A DNA stretch of 64,000 bases from CAWBVG01 sp963792175 (GTDB lineage Bacteria > Acidobacteriota > Vicinamibacteria > Vicinamibacterales > CAVVIG01). The notes beneath the pieces were generated by a model. That model saw nothing but the letters and a program-made list of their open reading frames with translations. It made no database searches and was not told the origin of the DNA. A program made the position numbers and the translations under genes. Positions within the stretch are counted from its first letter, which is position 1. Each line of letters starts with the position of its first letter. This document shows, piece by piece, positions 9,014 to 19,554 of this stretch. The stretch spans positions 186,001 through 250,000 of the forward strand of contig CAWBVG010000042.1 in NCBI GenBank assembly GCA_963792175.1. The letters run 5' to 3'.

Positions 9014-9454
9014 ATGAGATCGACATGGAGTCGGTGGTGGCTGGCCGTGGGCGTGCTGCTGGCACTCGCGGCCCCGCTTCACGCACAATCGTTCGGGTTC
9101 TCATGGTGGAAGGACGCCCAGTTTCAACGCGACCTCGGGCTCACCGCTGACCAGACGGCAAAGATCGACGCCATCTTCCAATCGACGATCTCCCTGCTCC
9201 GCCAGAAGAAAGCGGACCTCGACCGGCAGGAGGACGAGCTCTCGAGCATGATTGCCGCGGGAGCCGATGAGTCGCTGGTGACCCGCCAGGTCGACAAGGT
9301 CGAGTCGACACGGGCCAGCATGAACAAGATGCGGACGCTGATGCTGCTCCACGAGCGGCAGGTGCTGACGCCGGATCAACGCGTGCGGCTGAACAAGCTC
9401 CACGAACAGATGTTCAAGGACCGCGGTAAGTCGCCTGACAACCGCAGACGTTAG
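9014..9454 (+). CDS. Spy/CpxP-like periplasmic stress protein
   Basis: Small exported helical protein. It has an N-terminal signal peptide (WLAVGVLLALAAPLHAQ, cleavage about residue 25), then FQRDLGLTADQTAKIDAIF and later LTPDQRVRLNKLHEQM. These are two LTxxQ-type repeats typical of the Spy/CpxP/periplasmic heavy-metal sensor families, separated by a long charged helix. Members of these families act as periplasmic chaperones or sensors. The start ATG is preceded by AGAGG. The 225-bp gap upstream is GC-poorer near its end, with no certain promoter. The following gene encodes a TolC, so it may serve envelope-stress control of the export locus. Confidence 0.75.
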   Translation: MRSTWSRWWLAVGVLLALAAPLHAQSFGFSWWKDAQFQRDLGLTADQTAKIDAIFQSTISLLRQKKADLDRQEDELSSMIAAGADESLVTRQVDKVESTRASMNKMRTLMLLHERQVLTPDQRVRLNKLHEQMFKDRGKSPDNRRR

Positions 9455-9515
9455 GGGCAAGAGGCTGGGAGCCAGGAATTCGGGGCCAGGCATCAGGGAT
9501 TAGAGCAATAGGGAG
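9455..9515. repeat. Short degenerate word repeat (GGGAGCCAGG / GGGGCCAGG)
   Basis: The gap between the Spy-like gene and tolC is a string of related purine-rich words (GGGAGCCAGG, GGGGCCAGGC, CAGGGATTAG, ATAGGGAG). It resembles the word repeats elsewhere in the window but is too short to be certain. GGGAGAGAGG near 9510 may double as the tolC ribosome binding site. Confidence 0.4.
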
Positions 9516-9523
9516 AGAGGCAG

Positions 9524-11263
9524 ATGACACGCAACGGAACGATCTGGATTTTCACCGCCGCGCTGGCGTTCGCGGCACTTCCGACGCCCGGGTTGGCACA
9601 GCAGGTCTCCGACACGCGTCTTCGCGAGCTGATGGCCGAGGCGGCCAAGCGCGTCGCGAATGGCGATCTCGACGTCCAGCAGACGACACGGGCGCCCGGC
9701 GAGACCACGCCAACGCTGCGCCTCACGCTTGACGACGCGGTGAAGTTCGCGCTCGATCGCAACCTCGACATCGCGGTCCAGCGCCTCAACCCGCAGATCA
9801 ACGACATCGCCGTGCTGAGCGTGAAGTCGGTGTACAACCCGACGCTGACGTCAACGGTCGGCCCGCAGTCCGCCACGATTCTGCCCTCGAGTCAGACGCA
9901 GCTTGGCGTCGGTGGGGCGGCGGTCACGGAGACGATGACGTTCAACGGTGGAATCGCGCAAAGCCTGCCATGGGGCGGCGGCAATTTCGCGGCATCGCTG
10001 AACAATTTTCGGCGCAGCAGCACGAGCAACAACTCGCTGTTCAACCCGCTCTTTCAATCGGCGTGGTCGTTCTCCTATAACCAGCCGATTATGCGCAACT
10101 TCTCGATCGACTCGACGCGGCAGCAGCTCGCGGTCTCGAAGGTGAATCGCGACGTCTCTGACGTGCAGCTGCGGGCGACCATCACCAATACGCTGTCGAA
10201 CGTGCGCAACGCGTACTGGGACTACGTCTTCGCCGTCCAGGCGGTCGACGTCGCGCAGAAGTCGGTGGATCTCGCGGTGAAGCTGGTTCAGGACAATCAG
10301 ACGCGCGTCGAAGTGGGGACGATGGCGCCGATCGACGTCGTGCAGGCGCAGTCGCAGGCCGCGACCGCTCGCCAGAACCTCGCCGCCGCCCAGCAGACCA
10401 TGCGGACGGCGGAGCTCGTGCTGAAGCGTCTCATCGTCTCCGGCACGGAGGATCCGAACTGGAGCGTCAGGCTGGATCCGGTGGATCGGCCGGACTTCGT
10501 GGCGCAACCCATCGACCTCGAGGCGGCCATCCGCAACGCCCTCAGCCAGCGGACGGACCTGGAGATCGCCAAGAAGACGATGCAGGCAAACGATGTCACG
10601 CTCCGGTTCCTCCGCGACCAGCTGAAGCCGCAGGCCGACCTGTCGCTCGCCTACGTTCCGCAGGGACTGGGCGGGGCGCAGCTCAACCGTCAATCGAACG
10701 GCACGCTCGGCAGCAACGTGGTCAGCACAATTCCCGGCGGTATTGGCGATGCGTTCAGCTCGCTGTTCCACAACAACTATCCGCAGTGGACGGCGCAGGT
10801 GAACTTCTCGTATCCGCTGGGGACCAGTTCCCAGGAGGCCTCGGTCGCTCGCGCCCGCGTTCAGGTGAGTCAGGTGCAGGCCCAGGTCAAGCAAGTGGAA
10901 CTGCAAATCGCCACCGACGTGACCAACGCGGCGGTAAGCGCCCGCAGCAACGTCGAGCGGGTGCAGGCTGCGCAGGCAGCCCGTGAGCTCGCGGAGAAGC
11001 AGCTCGAAGCGGAGCAAAGCAAGTTCGAAGTCGGCATGTCGACGAACTACAACGTCATTCAGTCGCAGCGCGATCTGGCCACCGCGCAGAACAACGAACT
11101 GCAGGCGGTGCTCAACTATCGGAAGGCTCTCGTCGAATTCGAGCGGTTGCAGCAGACCACGCTCCAGAGCCTCAACGTGACCCTGATTGGCGCGGGCGGC
11201 GGCGGCGGCGCGACAACAACGACGACGACGGCGACGACGGCGGTTCGCGCCGGCGGGCAATAA
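9524..11263 (+). CDS. TolC-family outer-membrane efflux protein
   Basis: Outer-membrane channel that docks with periplasmic adaptors of ABC or RND exporters. The 579-aa product has a signal peptide (IFTAALAFAALPTPGLAQ). It then carries two OEP repeats: the LTLDDAVKFALDRNLDIAVQ entry motif near residue 75, long helical heptad-rich stretches (about 230-300 and 440-530), and the late VGMSTNYNVIQSQRDLA motif characteristic of the second repeat. A Gly-rich and Thr-rich tail ends the protein. It is the only TolC homologue in the window and heads a run of three adaptors, one MacB and two RND pumps. It is probably the shared exit duct. Confidence 0.92.
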   Translation: MTRNGTIWIFTAALAFAALPTPGLAQQVSDTRLRELMAEAAKRVANGDLDVQQTTRAPGETTPTLRLTLDDAVKFALDRNLDIAVQRLNPQINDIAVLSVKSVYNPTLTSTVGPQSATILPSSQTQLGVGGAAVTETMTFNGGIAQSLPWGGGNFAASLNNFRRSSTSNNSLFNPLFQSAWSFSYNQPIMRNFSIDSTRQQLAVSKVNRDVSDVQLRATITNTLSNVRNAYWDYVFAVQAVDVAQKSVDLAVKLVQDNQTRVEVGTMAPIDVVQAQSQAATARQNLAAAQQTMRTAELVLKRLIVSGTEDPNWSVRLDPVDRPDFVAQPIDLEAAIRNALSQRTDLEIAKKTMQANDVTLRFLRDQLKPQADLSLAYVPQGLGGAQLNRQSNGTLGSNVVSTIPGGIGDAFSSLFHNNYPQWTAQVNFSYPLGTSSQEASVARARVQVSQVQAQVKQVELQIATDVTNAAVSARSNVERVQAAQAARELAEKQLEAEQSKFEVGMSTNYNVIQSQRDLATAQNNELQAVLNYRKALVEFERLQQTTLQSLNVTLIGAGGGGGATTTTTTATTAVRAGGQ

Positions 11264-11279
11264 ACTCAGACGGAGTGAC

Positions 11280-13054
11280 ATGAAACGCGCAATCATCGGC
11301 CTGTTGATCGTCGTCGCCGTCGGAGCGGGCGTCGGAGCGATCTACGTACGCCGCGGCGGCCCCGAAGTTCAGGTGCAAACCTCGCCGATCACACGCGGCG
11401 ACATCGTCGACACGGTCGGCGCCACCGGAACGTTGCAGGCCGTCACGACGGTCCAGGTCGGCAGTCAGGTGTCGGGCAACATCCAGATGCTCGGCGCCGA
11501 CTTCAATTCGATCGTCAAGAAGGGTCAGGTCATCGCGAAGCTCGACCCGTCGCTGTTCGATGCGCAGTTGCAGCAGGCGCGCGCCAACCTGAATCAGACG
11601 CGCGCCAACCTGGCCAAGGCGCAGAGCGACCTCGATCGGACGAAGGTGCAGCTGACCGACGCGCAGCAGAAATACACGCGCGCGAAGGAACTGGCCGCGA
11701 AGGGACTGGTGCCGCAGAGCGAGCTCGACGCCGCGAAGATCGCGGTCGACACGGCGCAGGCCGGGCTGGCATCGCAGGAGGCGACGGTCAACCAGACGCA
11801 GGCGGCGGTGACGCAGTCGCAGGCGTCGGTCAACCAGAACCAGGTCAATCTCGATCACACGATCATCACCGCGCCGATCGACGGCATCGTGACGCAGCGG
11901 AGCGTCGACGTCGGCCAGACGGTCGCCGCCAGCATGCAGGCGCCGACGCTGTTCATCATCGCCGCCGACCTGACGAAGATGCAGGTCAACGCCAACATCG
12001 ACGAAGCCGATGTCGGCCGCATCCGGCCGGGTCAGCACGTCACGTTTCGCGTCGACGCCTACCCGACCGACAACTTCGACGGCACCGTCTCGCAAATCCG
12101 CCTGCAGCCGGTGGTCGTCTCGAACGTGACCACCTACGGCACGGTCATCGACGTGCCGAACCCGCAGCTGAAGCTCAAGCCGGGGATGACGGCGAACGTC
12201 AAGGTCGAGATCGCCAAGCGGTCCGACACGCTGCGCGTGCCGAATTCCGCGCTGCGATTCCGGCCGACGCCGGAGTTGTTCGCGGCGCTGAATCAGGCGG
12301 TGCCACCCGAAGCCACGCCGGGCGGCGGACGTGGACGCGGCCAGGGTGGCGGCGGCCGCAGAAACGCGGACGCCGGAAGCGCCGACGACCGGCGCGCCGG
12401 CGGCGGCGCCCCAGACGTCCGCCAGTCAGCAGAGCGGGGTTTCGCCTCAGGGCCGCGGGACGACGGGCTCGGGACAAGCTCCCTCCGCAGGCGCCAGGAC
12501 AAGCCGCGTCGGCTGGCTCAGGCCAGGACTCTTCCGCGGGCTCAGGAGGCGGCGGCGAAAGGCGAGGTGGCGGTCGCGGGTTCGATCCGGCTCGCATGAT
12601 GGAACGCTTCAAGACGATGTCGCCAGAGGAACAGCAGCAGTTCATCGCCCGCATGAAGGATCGAGGCCAGGACACCAGCGTCTTCGAGGCGGCCGCGGCA
12701 AAGCCGGCCGCTCCGTCCGCCCCGTCCTTGCGGCCGAAGTACGGCACGGCGGCCCCCGCGCAGACGATTGACGCCTTGTTCGCCCCGCTGCCGACCGTGG
12801 AATCGCGAGGCCGCGCGTGGGTGTTCATGGGGAAGGAGCTGAAACCGGTCAACCTGCGGCTGGGGATCTCCGACGGAACGAACACGGAGCTGTTGAGCGG
12901 CGAGATGCAGCAGGGGATGGAAGTCGTCACCGGCGTGTCGGGTCTGGGCACGACGCGCGCGCTGCCAGGCCAGGGCGGCTCGGGCAATCCGCTCATGCCG
13001 GGAGGCGGACGTGGTCCGGGCGGCTTTGGCGGCCCCGGTGGACGCGGCCGCTGA
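11280..13054 (+). CDS. MacA-like periplasmic adaptor (HlyD/MFP family), two frameshifts
   Basis: Links the MacB ABC exporter to TolC. The N-terminal membrane anchor is MKRAIIGLLIVVAVGAGVGAIYV. A lipoyl half follows (GDIVDTVGATGTLQAVTTVQ), then a long alpha-hairpin rich in Gln and Ala (residues about 95-200), the second lipoyl half (IITAPIDGIVTQRSVDVGQT) and a beta-barrel (VNANIDEADVGRIRPGQ). A Gly-, Arg- and Ala-rich linker then follows in which two surplus bases (about 12365 and 12530) shift the frame. The C-terminal domain resumes with MSPEEQQQFIARMKDRG and ends in a Gly-rich tail. Corrected length is about 590 aa, far above the usual 370-400 because of the low-complexity insert. Confidence 0.87.
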
Positions 13055-13063
13055 CGCGGCCGC

Positions 13064-13127
13064 GAACTTAGAACTTAGAACTCAGAACTGAACCGAGAAC
13101 GAACCAAGAACCCGGAACCCGAACCCG
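13064..13127. repeat. Heptad-word repeat (GAACTTA) abutting the macB start
   Basis: The gap between the adaptor and the MacB ATPase consists of 7-nt words drifting from GAACTTA (twice) through GAACTCA and GAACTGA to AACCCG-type words. It ends exactly at the ATG of the ATPase, leaving no separate Shine-Dalgarno except purine-rich words inside the repeat. Confidence 0.65.
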
Positions 13128-13919
13128 ATGTCGACGGTCATCTCAGTCAAGAGCCTCATGAAGACCTACGTGGTCGGTGAGGTCGAGGTGCGCGCGCTGC
13201 GAGGCGTGAATCTCGAGGTGCCGCGCGGCGAGTTCCTGGCCGTCACCGGTCCGTCGGGGTCCGGCAAGTCGACCTTCATGCACATCGTCGGCTGCCTCGA
13301 TCGACCGACGTCGGGCCAGTACTTCCTCGACGGCCAGGACGTGTCGCGCATGTCGAAGGACGCGCTGGCCGCCGTGCGAAACCGCAAGATCGGCTTCGTG
13401 TTCCAGGGGTTCAATCTGCTGTCACGCACGTCGGCGCTCGACAACGTCGAGCTGCCGTTGCTCTACGGCGGCGGACTGAAGACCGCCGAACGTCACAAGC
13501 GCGCGCTGGAGGTGCTCAATCTGGTGGGGCTCGGCAACCGGACGGACCACCACCCGAACCAGTTGTCGGGCGGACAGCAGCAGCGCGTCGCGATTGCCCG
13601 CGCGCTGATCAACAACCCGTCGATCCTGCTCGCGGACGAGCCCACCGGGAACCTCGACACCAGGACCAGCATCGAAGTGATGGGGATCTTCCAGCGTTTG
13701 AACAAGGAGCGCGGGATCACCGTGGTCCTGATCACGCACGAGATGGACATCGCCGAGTACGGCACTCGCATCGTGACGTTCCGTGACGGGCAGGTCGTCA
13801 CGGATCGTCCGGTGCGCGAGCAGCGGATCGCGGAGGACGAGCTCCTGGCGTGGGACTCGCTGCGCGCGGAGCGGGCCGACGACGGTCCGACCGCGGAACC
13901 CTCGGCCGGGCCGGTATAA
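13128..13919 (+). CDS. MacB-type ABC transporter ATP-binding protein
   Basis: Cytoplasmic ATPase of a tripartite macrolide/peptide/lipid exporter of the MacB family. The 263-aa product has Walker A GPSGSGKSTFMHIVG, Q-loop IGFVFQGFNLL, signature LSGGQQQRVAIARAL, Walker B ILLADEPTGNLD and the H-loop ITHEMDIAEYG. In classical E. coli MacB this domain is fused to the permease; here it is a separate chain, the common arrangement in Acidobacteria and Bacteroidetes. It lies between the adaptor and the permease genes with the same polarity. Confidence 0.93.
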   Translation: MSTVISVKSLMKTYVVGEVEVRALRGVNLEVPRGEFLAVTGPSGSGKSTFMHIVGCLDRPTSGQYFLDGQDVSRMSKDALAAVRNRKIGFVFQGFNLLSRTSALDNVELPLLYGGGLKTAERHKRALEVLNLVGLGNRTDHHPNQLSGGQQQRVAIARALINNPSILLADEPTGNLDTRTSIEVMGIFQRLNKERGITVVLITHEMDIAEYGTRIVTFRDGQVVTDRPVREQRIAEDELLAWDSLRAERADDGPTAEPSAGPV

Positions 13920-13929
13920 GGAGCCGTCG

Positions 13930-15148
13930 ATGTCGTTCGTCATGATTGTCCGGATCGCCGTCAAGGCGCTGAACCGCAACAAGATGCGAACGGCGCTCAC
14001 GATGCTCGGCATGATCATCGGCGTCGCGGCCGTCATCACGATGGTGGCGCTCGGCAGCGGGGCGCAGACCTCGATCGAGGCGCAGATCCAGTCGGCCGGG
14101 ACCAACATGATCATCGTGTCCGCCGGAAATTTCTCTCAGGGCGGCGTCCGGCAGGGCCAGGGTAACGCCAGCACATTGACGCCGGACGACGCGGCCGCGA
14201 TCACGCGGTTGCCCGGCGTGCAGTACGCCGCGGCCGGATCCAATACCCGCGGCCAAATCGTCGCCGGCAATCAGAACTGGAACACCCAGGTGCAGGGCAC
14301 GGACGTGGACCTGCCGCTGATCCGGTCGTGGCAGGTGAAGGAAGGCGGTTTCTTCACGCCGCAGGACGTCACGACCGCCGCGAAGGTCGCCGTGCTCGGC
14401 AGCGTCGTTCGCGATCAGCTCTTTCAGCCCGATGCCGATCCGATCGGCCAGATCATCCGGGTCTCGCACCAGCCGTTCACCGTCGTCGGTGTGATGTCGA
14501 GCAAGGGCCAGTCCGGGATGGGTCAGGATCAGGACGACACGATCTTCGTGCCGTTCACGACCGTGATGAAGAAGCTCCGCGGCATCACGTTCATCCAGCA
14601 GGTGACCGTGTCGGCGGCGTCTGCCGGAGAGACGACGACGAGTGGCCGACAGCATCGCCACGGTGCTTCGCACGCGCCACAAGATTCAGACCGGCGATCC
14701 CGACGACTTCATGGTGCGCACCATGGAGGAGATGGCCAGCGTCCGGAAGGAAGCGACGCAGACGATGACGGCGCTGCTCGCGAGCATCGCCGGCGTGTCG
14801 CTGCTCGTCGGCGGCATCGGCATCATGAACATCATGCTGGTGTCGGTCACGGAGCGGACGCGCGAGATCGGCCTGCGCATGGCCATCGGCGCGCGCGGGC
14901 GGGACGTCCTGCTGCAGTTCCTCGTCGAGGCCGTCGTGCTCAGCTTGTTCGGCGGCGGCATCGGCATCGCGCTCGGCTTCGCGCTGGCGCAAGGCGTGAC
15001 GTTGTGGCAGGGATGGCCGACGGCCGTGTCACCCAACGCCGTGGCGCTCGCCTTCGGCTTCGCCGCGATGACCGGCGTGTTTTTCGGTTTCTATCCGGCG
15101 CGGAAGGCGGCCGCGCTGGATCCCATCGACGCCCTGCGATTCGAGTGA
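13930..15148 (+). CDS. MacB-type ABC transporter permease (one frameshift)
   Basis: Membrane subunit of the MacB exporter. The N-terminal helix (MRTALTMLGMIIGVAAVITMVAL) is followed by a large periplasmic MacB-PCD domain with GTNMIIVSAGN and LTPDDAAAITRLPGVQ. The FtsX domain has three helices after about residue 280 (TMTALLASIAGVSLLVGGIG, ERTREIGLRMAIGARGRD) and ends with YPARKAAALDPIDALRFE, a typical MacB C-terminus. A surplus base near 14640 breaks the frame between the PCD and the membrane domain. Corrected length is about 405 aa, the normal size for this permease. ATG 13930 has GGAG upstream. Confidence 0.92.
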
Positions 15149-15160
15149 TCAGAATGCTGA

Positions 15161-16345
15161 TTGCCTGAGCTCTCGTGTCTTTCTCGCGTAGCGCTGACGC
15201 CAGGCCTCCTTGCCGCGGCGCTCGCGTTGTTGACGGATTGACGCTGCTCCGGAGGCGAGGCCAAACAGACGACGCCCGCACCATCGGGCCGCGGTGGTGG
15301 CCAGGGAGGCCCGGTTCCGGTCACGACCGCCGTCGTCTCTGAAAAATCGATGCCGCTGGACGTCCGTACCATTGGCACGGTCATCGCCGCGTCCACCGTC
15401 TCGGTCCACGCCCAGATCACGGGCGAGATGACCTCGGTGCATTTCAAGGAAGGCGAAGACGTCGAGGAGGGACAGGTGCTCGTCCGCCTCGATCGCCGGC
15501 CGCTCGAAGCGGCGCTGCACCAGGCCGAGGCCGCGCTGGCGCGCGATCAGGCGCAGTCCGCCAACGCGCGGGCGCAAGCGACGCGCTACCAGGACCTGGC
15601 GCAGCGCGGCATCGCGACGAAAGAGCAGGTCGAGCAGATGCTGACCAACGCGGCGGCGCTCGAGGCGACCCTCGGCGCCGATCGCGCGACGGTGGAAAAC
15701 GCGAAGGTCCAGTTGGACTACGCGACGATCACCGCGCCGTTCGCCGGACGCACTGGTCTTCTGCAGGTGCACCCAGGCAACCTCGTGCGGGCCAACGACA
15801 CGGCCCCGATCGTGACGATCAACCGCATCACGCCGGTCTACGTCTCGTTCGCGGTGCCCGAAGCGCTGCTCACGGATTTCAAGCGCTACATGGGGCAGGG
15901 GACGCTCAATGTCGAGGCGGTCGCACCCAACGACGAGCGGCCGCCGTCGCTGGGCCGAATCAACTTCATCGACAACGCCGTCGATCCAACCACCGGCACC
16001 ATCAAGGTGAAAGGCACGTTCCCGAACTCCGATCGCCGGCTCTGGCCCGGCCAGTTCGTCAACGTGAAGGTGACGTTGACGTCGAACCCGCGCGCGGTCG
16101 TCGTCCCGTCGACCGCCGTGCAGGCCGGCCAACAGGGGACGTTCGTGTTCGTCGTCAAGAAGGATCAGACCGTCGAGCTCCGCCCGGTGACGGTCGAACG
16201 AACGCGCGGCGACGAGTCGGTGATGAAGACCGGTGTTCAGCCCGGAGAAACCGTGGTGACCGACGGCCAGATTCGCCTCGTGCCCGGCAGCCGCGTCAGC
16301 GTCAAGTCGGGCCCGGGCGCGTCCGCGCCAAAGGCGGCGTCATGA
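15161..16345 (+). CDS. RND periplasmic adaptor lipoprotein (MdtA/AcrA-like), in-frame stop in the signal peptide
   Basis: Adaptor for the RND pump that starts 4 nt before its stop. From ATG 15350 the frame shows the lipoyl, hairpin and barrel order of MFPs: VSVHAQITGEMTSVHFKEGE, the ITAPFAGRTGLLQVHPGNLV block and the INFIDNAVDPTTGTIKVKGT motif near the C-terminus. Upstream in the same frame lie LLAAALALLT and CSGGEAK, a lipoprotein signal with its lipobox, and a TTG start at 15161. A TGA at 15239-15241 interrupts it just before the lipobox Cys. I read this as a small sequence error, though an internal start at 15350 would give a truncated, unexported form. Confidence 0.82.
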
Positions 16346-19300
16346 ACCTCTCCGAGATCTTCATCAAGCGGCCCGTCACGACGACGCTGATCATCCTCGG
16401 GATCATGGTGTTCGGCGTCATGTCGTACCGGCTGCTGCCGGTGAGCGACCTGCCGGCCATCGACTTCCCCACCATCCAGGTCGGCGCGGGCCTGCCCGGC
16501 GCGAGTCCCGAAACGATGGCGTCCGCGGTGGCGCTGCCGCTCGAAAAACAGTTCGCGACGATCGCCGGCGTCACCTCGATCAACTCGACGAGCTCGCTCG
16601 GCAGCACGAACGTCACGCTGCAATTCGACCTGAGCCGGAACATCGACGCCGCCGCGCAGGACGTGCAGGCGATGATCGCGAAGACGGCCCGCCAGCTGCC
16701 GCCGCAGATGCCGGCGCCGCCGTCCTACCAGAAGGTCAACCCCGGCGATCAGCCGGTCATGTTCCTGGTCCTGCACTCGGCCTCGCTGCCGCTCTCGGCC
16801 GTCAACGAATACGCGGAGTCCACGATCGCGCAGCGGATCTCGATGGTCAACGGCGTGGCGCAGGTCAACATCTTCGGCGCCGCGCGATACGCGGTGCGCG
16901 TCGACGTCGACCCGCGCAAGCTGGCCGCGCACGGCCTGGGCATTGACGAAGTGGCCGGCGCGATCTCGAACGCAAACGTCAATCTGCCGACCGGCACGAT
17001 GTACGGCACGCGACAAGACCATGGTCGTCCAGGCCAACGGTCAGCTGCTGCGCGCCGCCGCCTACAGCCCGACGATCATCGCCTACCGGAACGGCAACCC
17101 GGTGCGCCTCGGCGACGTCGCGCACGTCTACGAAGGCGTCGAAAACGACAAGAACGCGGCCTGGTATCGCGGCGAGCGGACGATCTACCTCGCCATCCAG
17201 AAGCAGCCGGGCACCAACGTCGTCGCCGTCTGCGATGCGGTCAAGCAACTGCTCCCGACTTTCGCCGAGCAGCTGCCGGCGTCCGTGACCCTGGACGTCC
17301 GCACCGACCGTTCGATTCCGATCCGCGAGTCGGTGCACGACGTGAAGTTCACGCTCGTGCTCACCGTCGTGCCTCGTGGTGATCGTGATTTTCATCTTCC
17401 TCGGAACATCTCGGCGACCATCATCCCGAGCCTCGCGCTGCCGGCCTCGATCGTCGCGACCTTCGCGGTGATGTATCTGCTCGACTACAGCCTCGACAAC
17501 CTCTCGCTGATGGCGCTGACGCTGTCGGTCGGCTTCGTCGTGGACGACGCCATCGTCATGCTGGAGAACATCGTCCGGCATATGGAGATGGGCAAGCCGC
17601 CGATGCGCGCGGCGTACGAGGGGTCGAAGGAAATCTCGTTCACGATTCTGTCGATGACGCTGTCGTTGACCGCCGTGTTCATTCCGGTCCTCTTCATGGG
17701 CGGCGTCGTCGGGCGGCTGCTGCACGAGTTCGCGGTCACCATCGGCGTGGCGATTCTGGTCTCGGGGTTCGTGTCGATCAGCCTGACGCCGATGCTGTGC
17801 AGCCGGTTCCTGAAGCCGCCGCACACCCAGAAGCACGGCTGGATGTACAACGCCATCGAGAGCGTGTTCACCGGCTGGCTGCAAGCTCTACGACTGGACG
17901 CTGCGGCTTGAGCCTCCGCTACCACGTCGTGACGTTCGCGATGTCCATCGCGCTGATGATCGGCACCGGTTATCTGTTCACGCTCGTGCCGAAAGGGTTC
18001 CTGCCGAGCGAGGATCAGGGGCGGTTCAACATCAGCACCGAAGGCGATGCAGGGCATCGGCTTCGAGGAGATGGTTCGCCACCAGGAGCAGGTCGCTGCG
18101 ATCGTCGCGAAGGAGCCGGACATCGCAGGCTACAGCAACAACCTCGGTGGGTTCGGGCCCGGCGGCGGCGGACTGAATACGGGCGCATCTCGATCGACCT
18201 CAAGCCGCGCGCCGAGCGAACGCGCAGCGTGGATCAGATCATCGCCGACCTCCGCCCGAAGCTGGCGCAGGTGCCGGGCATGCGCGTCTTTCTGATCAAT
18301 CAACCACCGATCAATCTCGGCGGCCAGCAGGGCGCGCGCAGCCTGTATCAGTTCACGCTGCAGGATACGGACACCGCCGAGCTCTATCACTGGGCGCCGA
18401 TCTTCGAAACCAAGGTCCGCGAAATACCCGGCTTCGAAGACGTGAGCAGCGATCTGCAGGTGAAGAACCCGCAGGTCCAGGTGGCGATGGACCGCGACAA
18501 GATTTCGGCGCTCGGCCTGACCGTGAATCAGGTGGAGACGGCGCTGTACAACGCCTACGGCACGCGTCAGGTGTCGCAGATCTACGCGCCGAACAACCAG
18601 TATCAGGTGATTCTGCAGGTGGCGCCGGAGTTCCAGCAGGATCCGGCCGCGATGTCGATGCTGTACGTCCGCGTCCTCGGCCGGCAGCCTCATTCCGTTG
18701 AACACGCTGGCCACGATGACGACCGACGCCGGGCCTCTCACCGTGAGCCACACCGGGCAGCTGCCGTCTGTGACGATTTCGTTCAACCTGAGGCCCGGCT
18801 ACGCGCTCGGCGACGCGGTCAACGAAATCAAGACGGTCGGCGGCCTCGACGCTGCCGTCGGCGATCTCGACCTCGTTCCAGGGCACGGCGCAGGCGTTCC
18901 AGGATTCGTTGAACGGCCTCGGGCTGATCCTGATCATGGCGATCGTCGTGATCTACATCGTGCTGGGCATCCTCTACGAAAGCTTCACGCACCCGCTCAC
19001 GATTCTGTCGGGCCTGCCGTCGGCCGGTTTCGGCGCGCTGATCACGCTCGTGCTGTTCAAGACCGAGTTGAGCCTGTATGCGTTCGTCGGCATCATCATG
19101 CTGGTCGGGCTGGTCAAGAAGAACGGCATCATGATGGTGGACTTCGCCGTCGAGGCGCAGCGCGAGCACGGCAAGACGCCGCGCGAAGCGATTCACGAAG
19201 CGTGTCTCGTCCGCTTCCGTCCGATCATGATGACCACGATGGCCGCGCTGGTCGGCACGCTGCCGATCGCGCTCGGCCTCGGCGCCGGCGCGGAATCGCG

Positions 19301-19466
19301 GCGGCCGCTCGGCCTCGCGGTCGTCGGCGGATTGCTGGTGTCGCAGCTGCTGACGCTGTACATCACGCCGGTGTACTACGTGTACATCGAGGGTGCGCGC
19401 ATGCGACTGAGCCGTCGCCGCGCGACCCCGGTTACCGAGGGTCGTCCGGCGGCCGTGCAAGCGTAG
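16342..19466 (+). CDS. RND multidrug efflux permease, HAE1 family (MdtB/AcrB-like), many frameshifts
   Basis: Inner-membrane proton-driven pump, about 1040 aa once repaired. N-terminal MNLSEIFIKRPVTTTLIILG is the canonical RND start, followed by porter-domain segments (PVSDLPAIDFPTIQV). TM4 has the proton-relay Asp pair in SVGFVVDDAIVMLENIVRH. Later come FIPVLFMGGVVGRLLHEFA, VPKGFLPSEDQG and the TM10-12 block (LVGLVKKNGIMMVDFA, FRPIMMTTMAALVGTLPIAL). I place surplus bases near 17017, 17372, 17885, 17905, 18040, 18690 and 18865 and missing bases near 17400 and 18178. All segments are collinear with one intact pump, so decay is less likely than poor sequence. Confidence 0.9.
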
Positions 19467-19550
19467 ACGCGGTCAAGGCGGAGAGCGTGACGGAGTAGGC
19501 CGTCGAAGGGACGGAGTAAGATCGTGTGCTCACGGCGTAAAGGAACCCTA
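19446..19550. repeat. Degenerate word repeat (GACGGAGTA twice)
   Basis: The 88-bp gap between the two pump modules, plus the end of the first pump, contains two GACGGAGTA words with related spacers (GGCGGAGAGCGT, CGAAGGGACGG). It resembles the octad-word repeats elsewhere but is short. No promoter is evident. Confidence 0.35.
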
Positions 19551-19554
19551 AAAA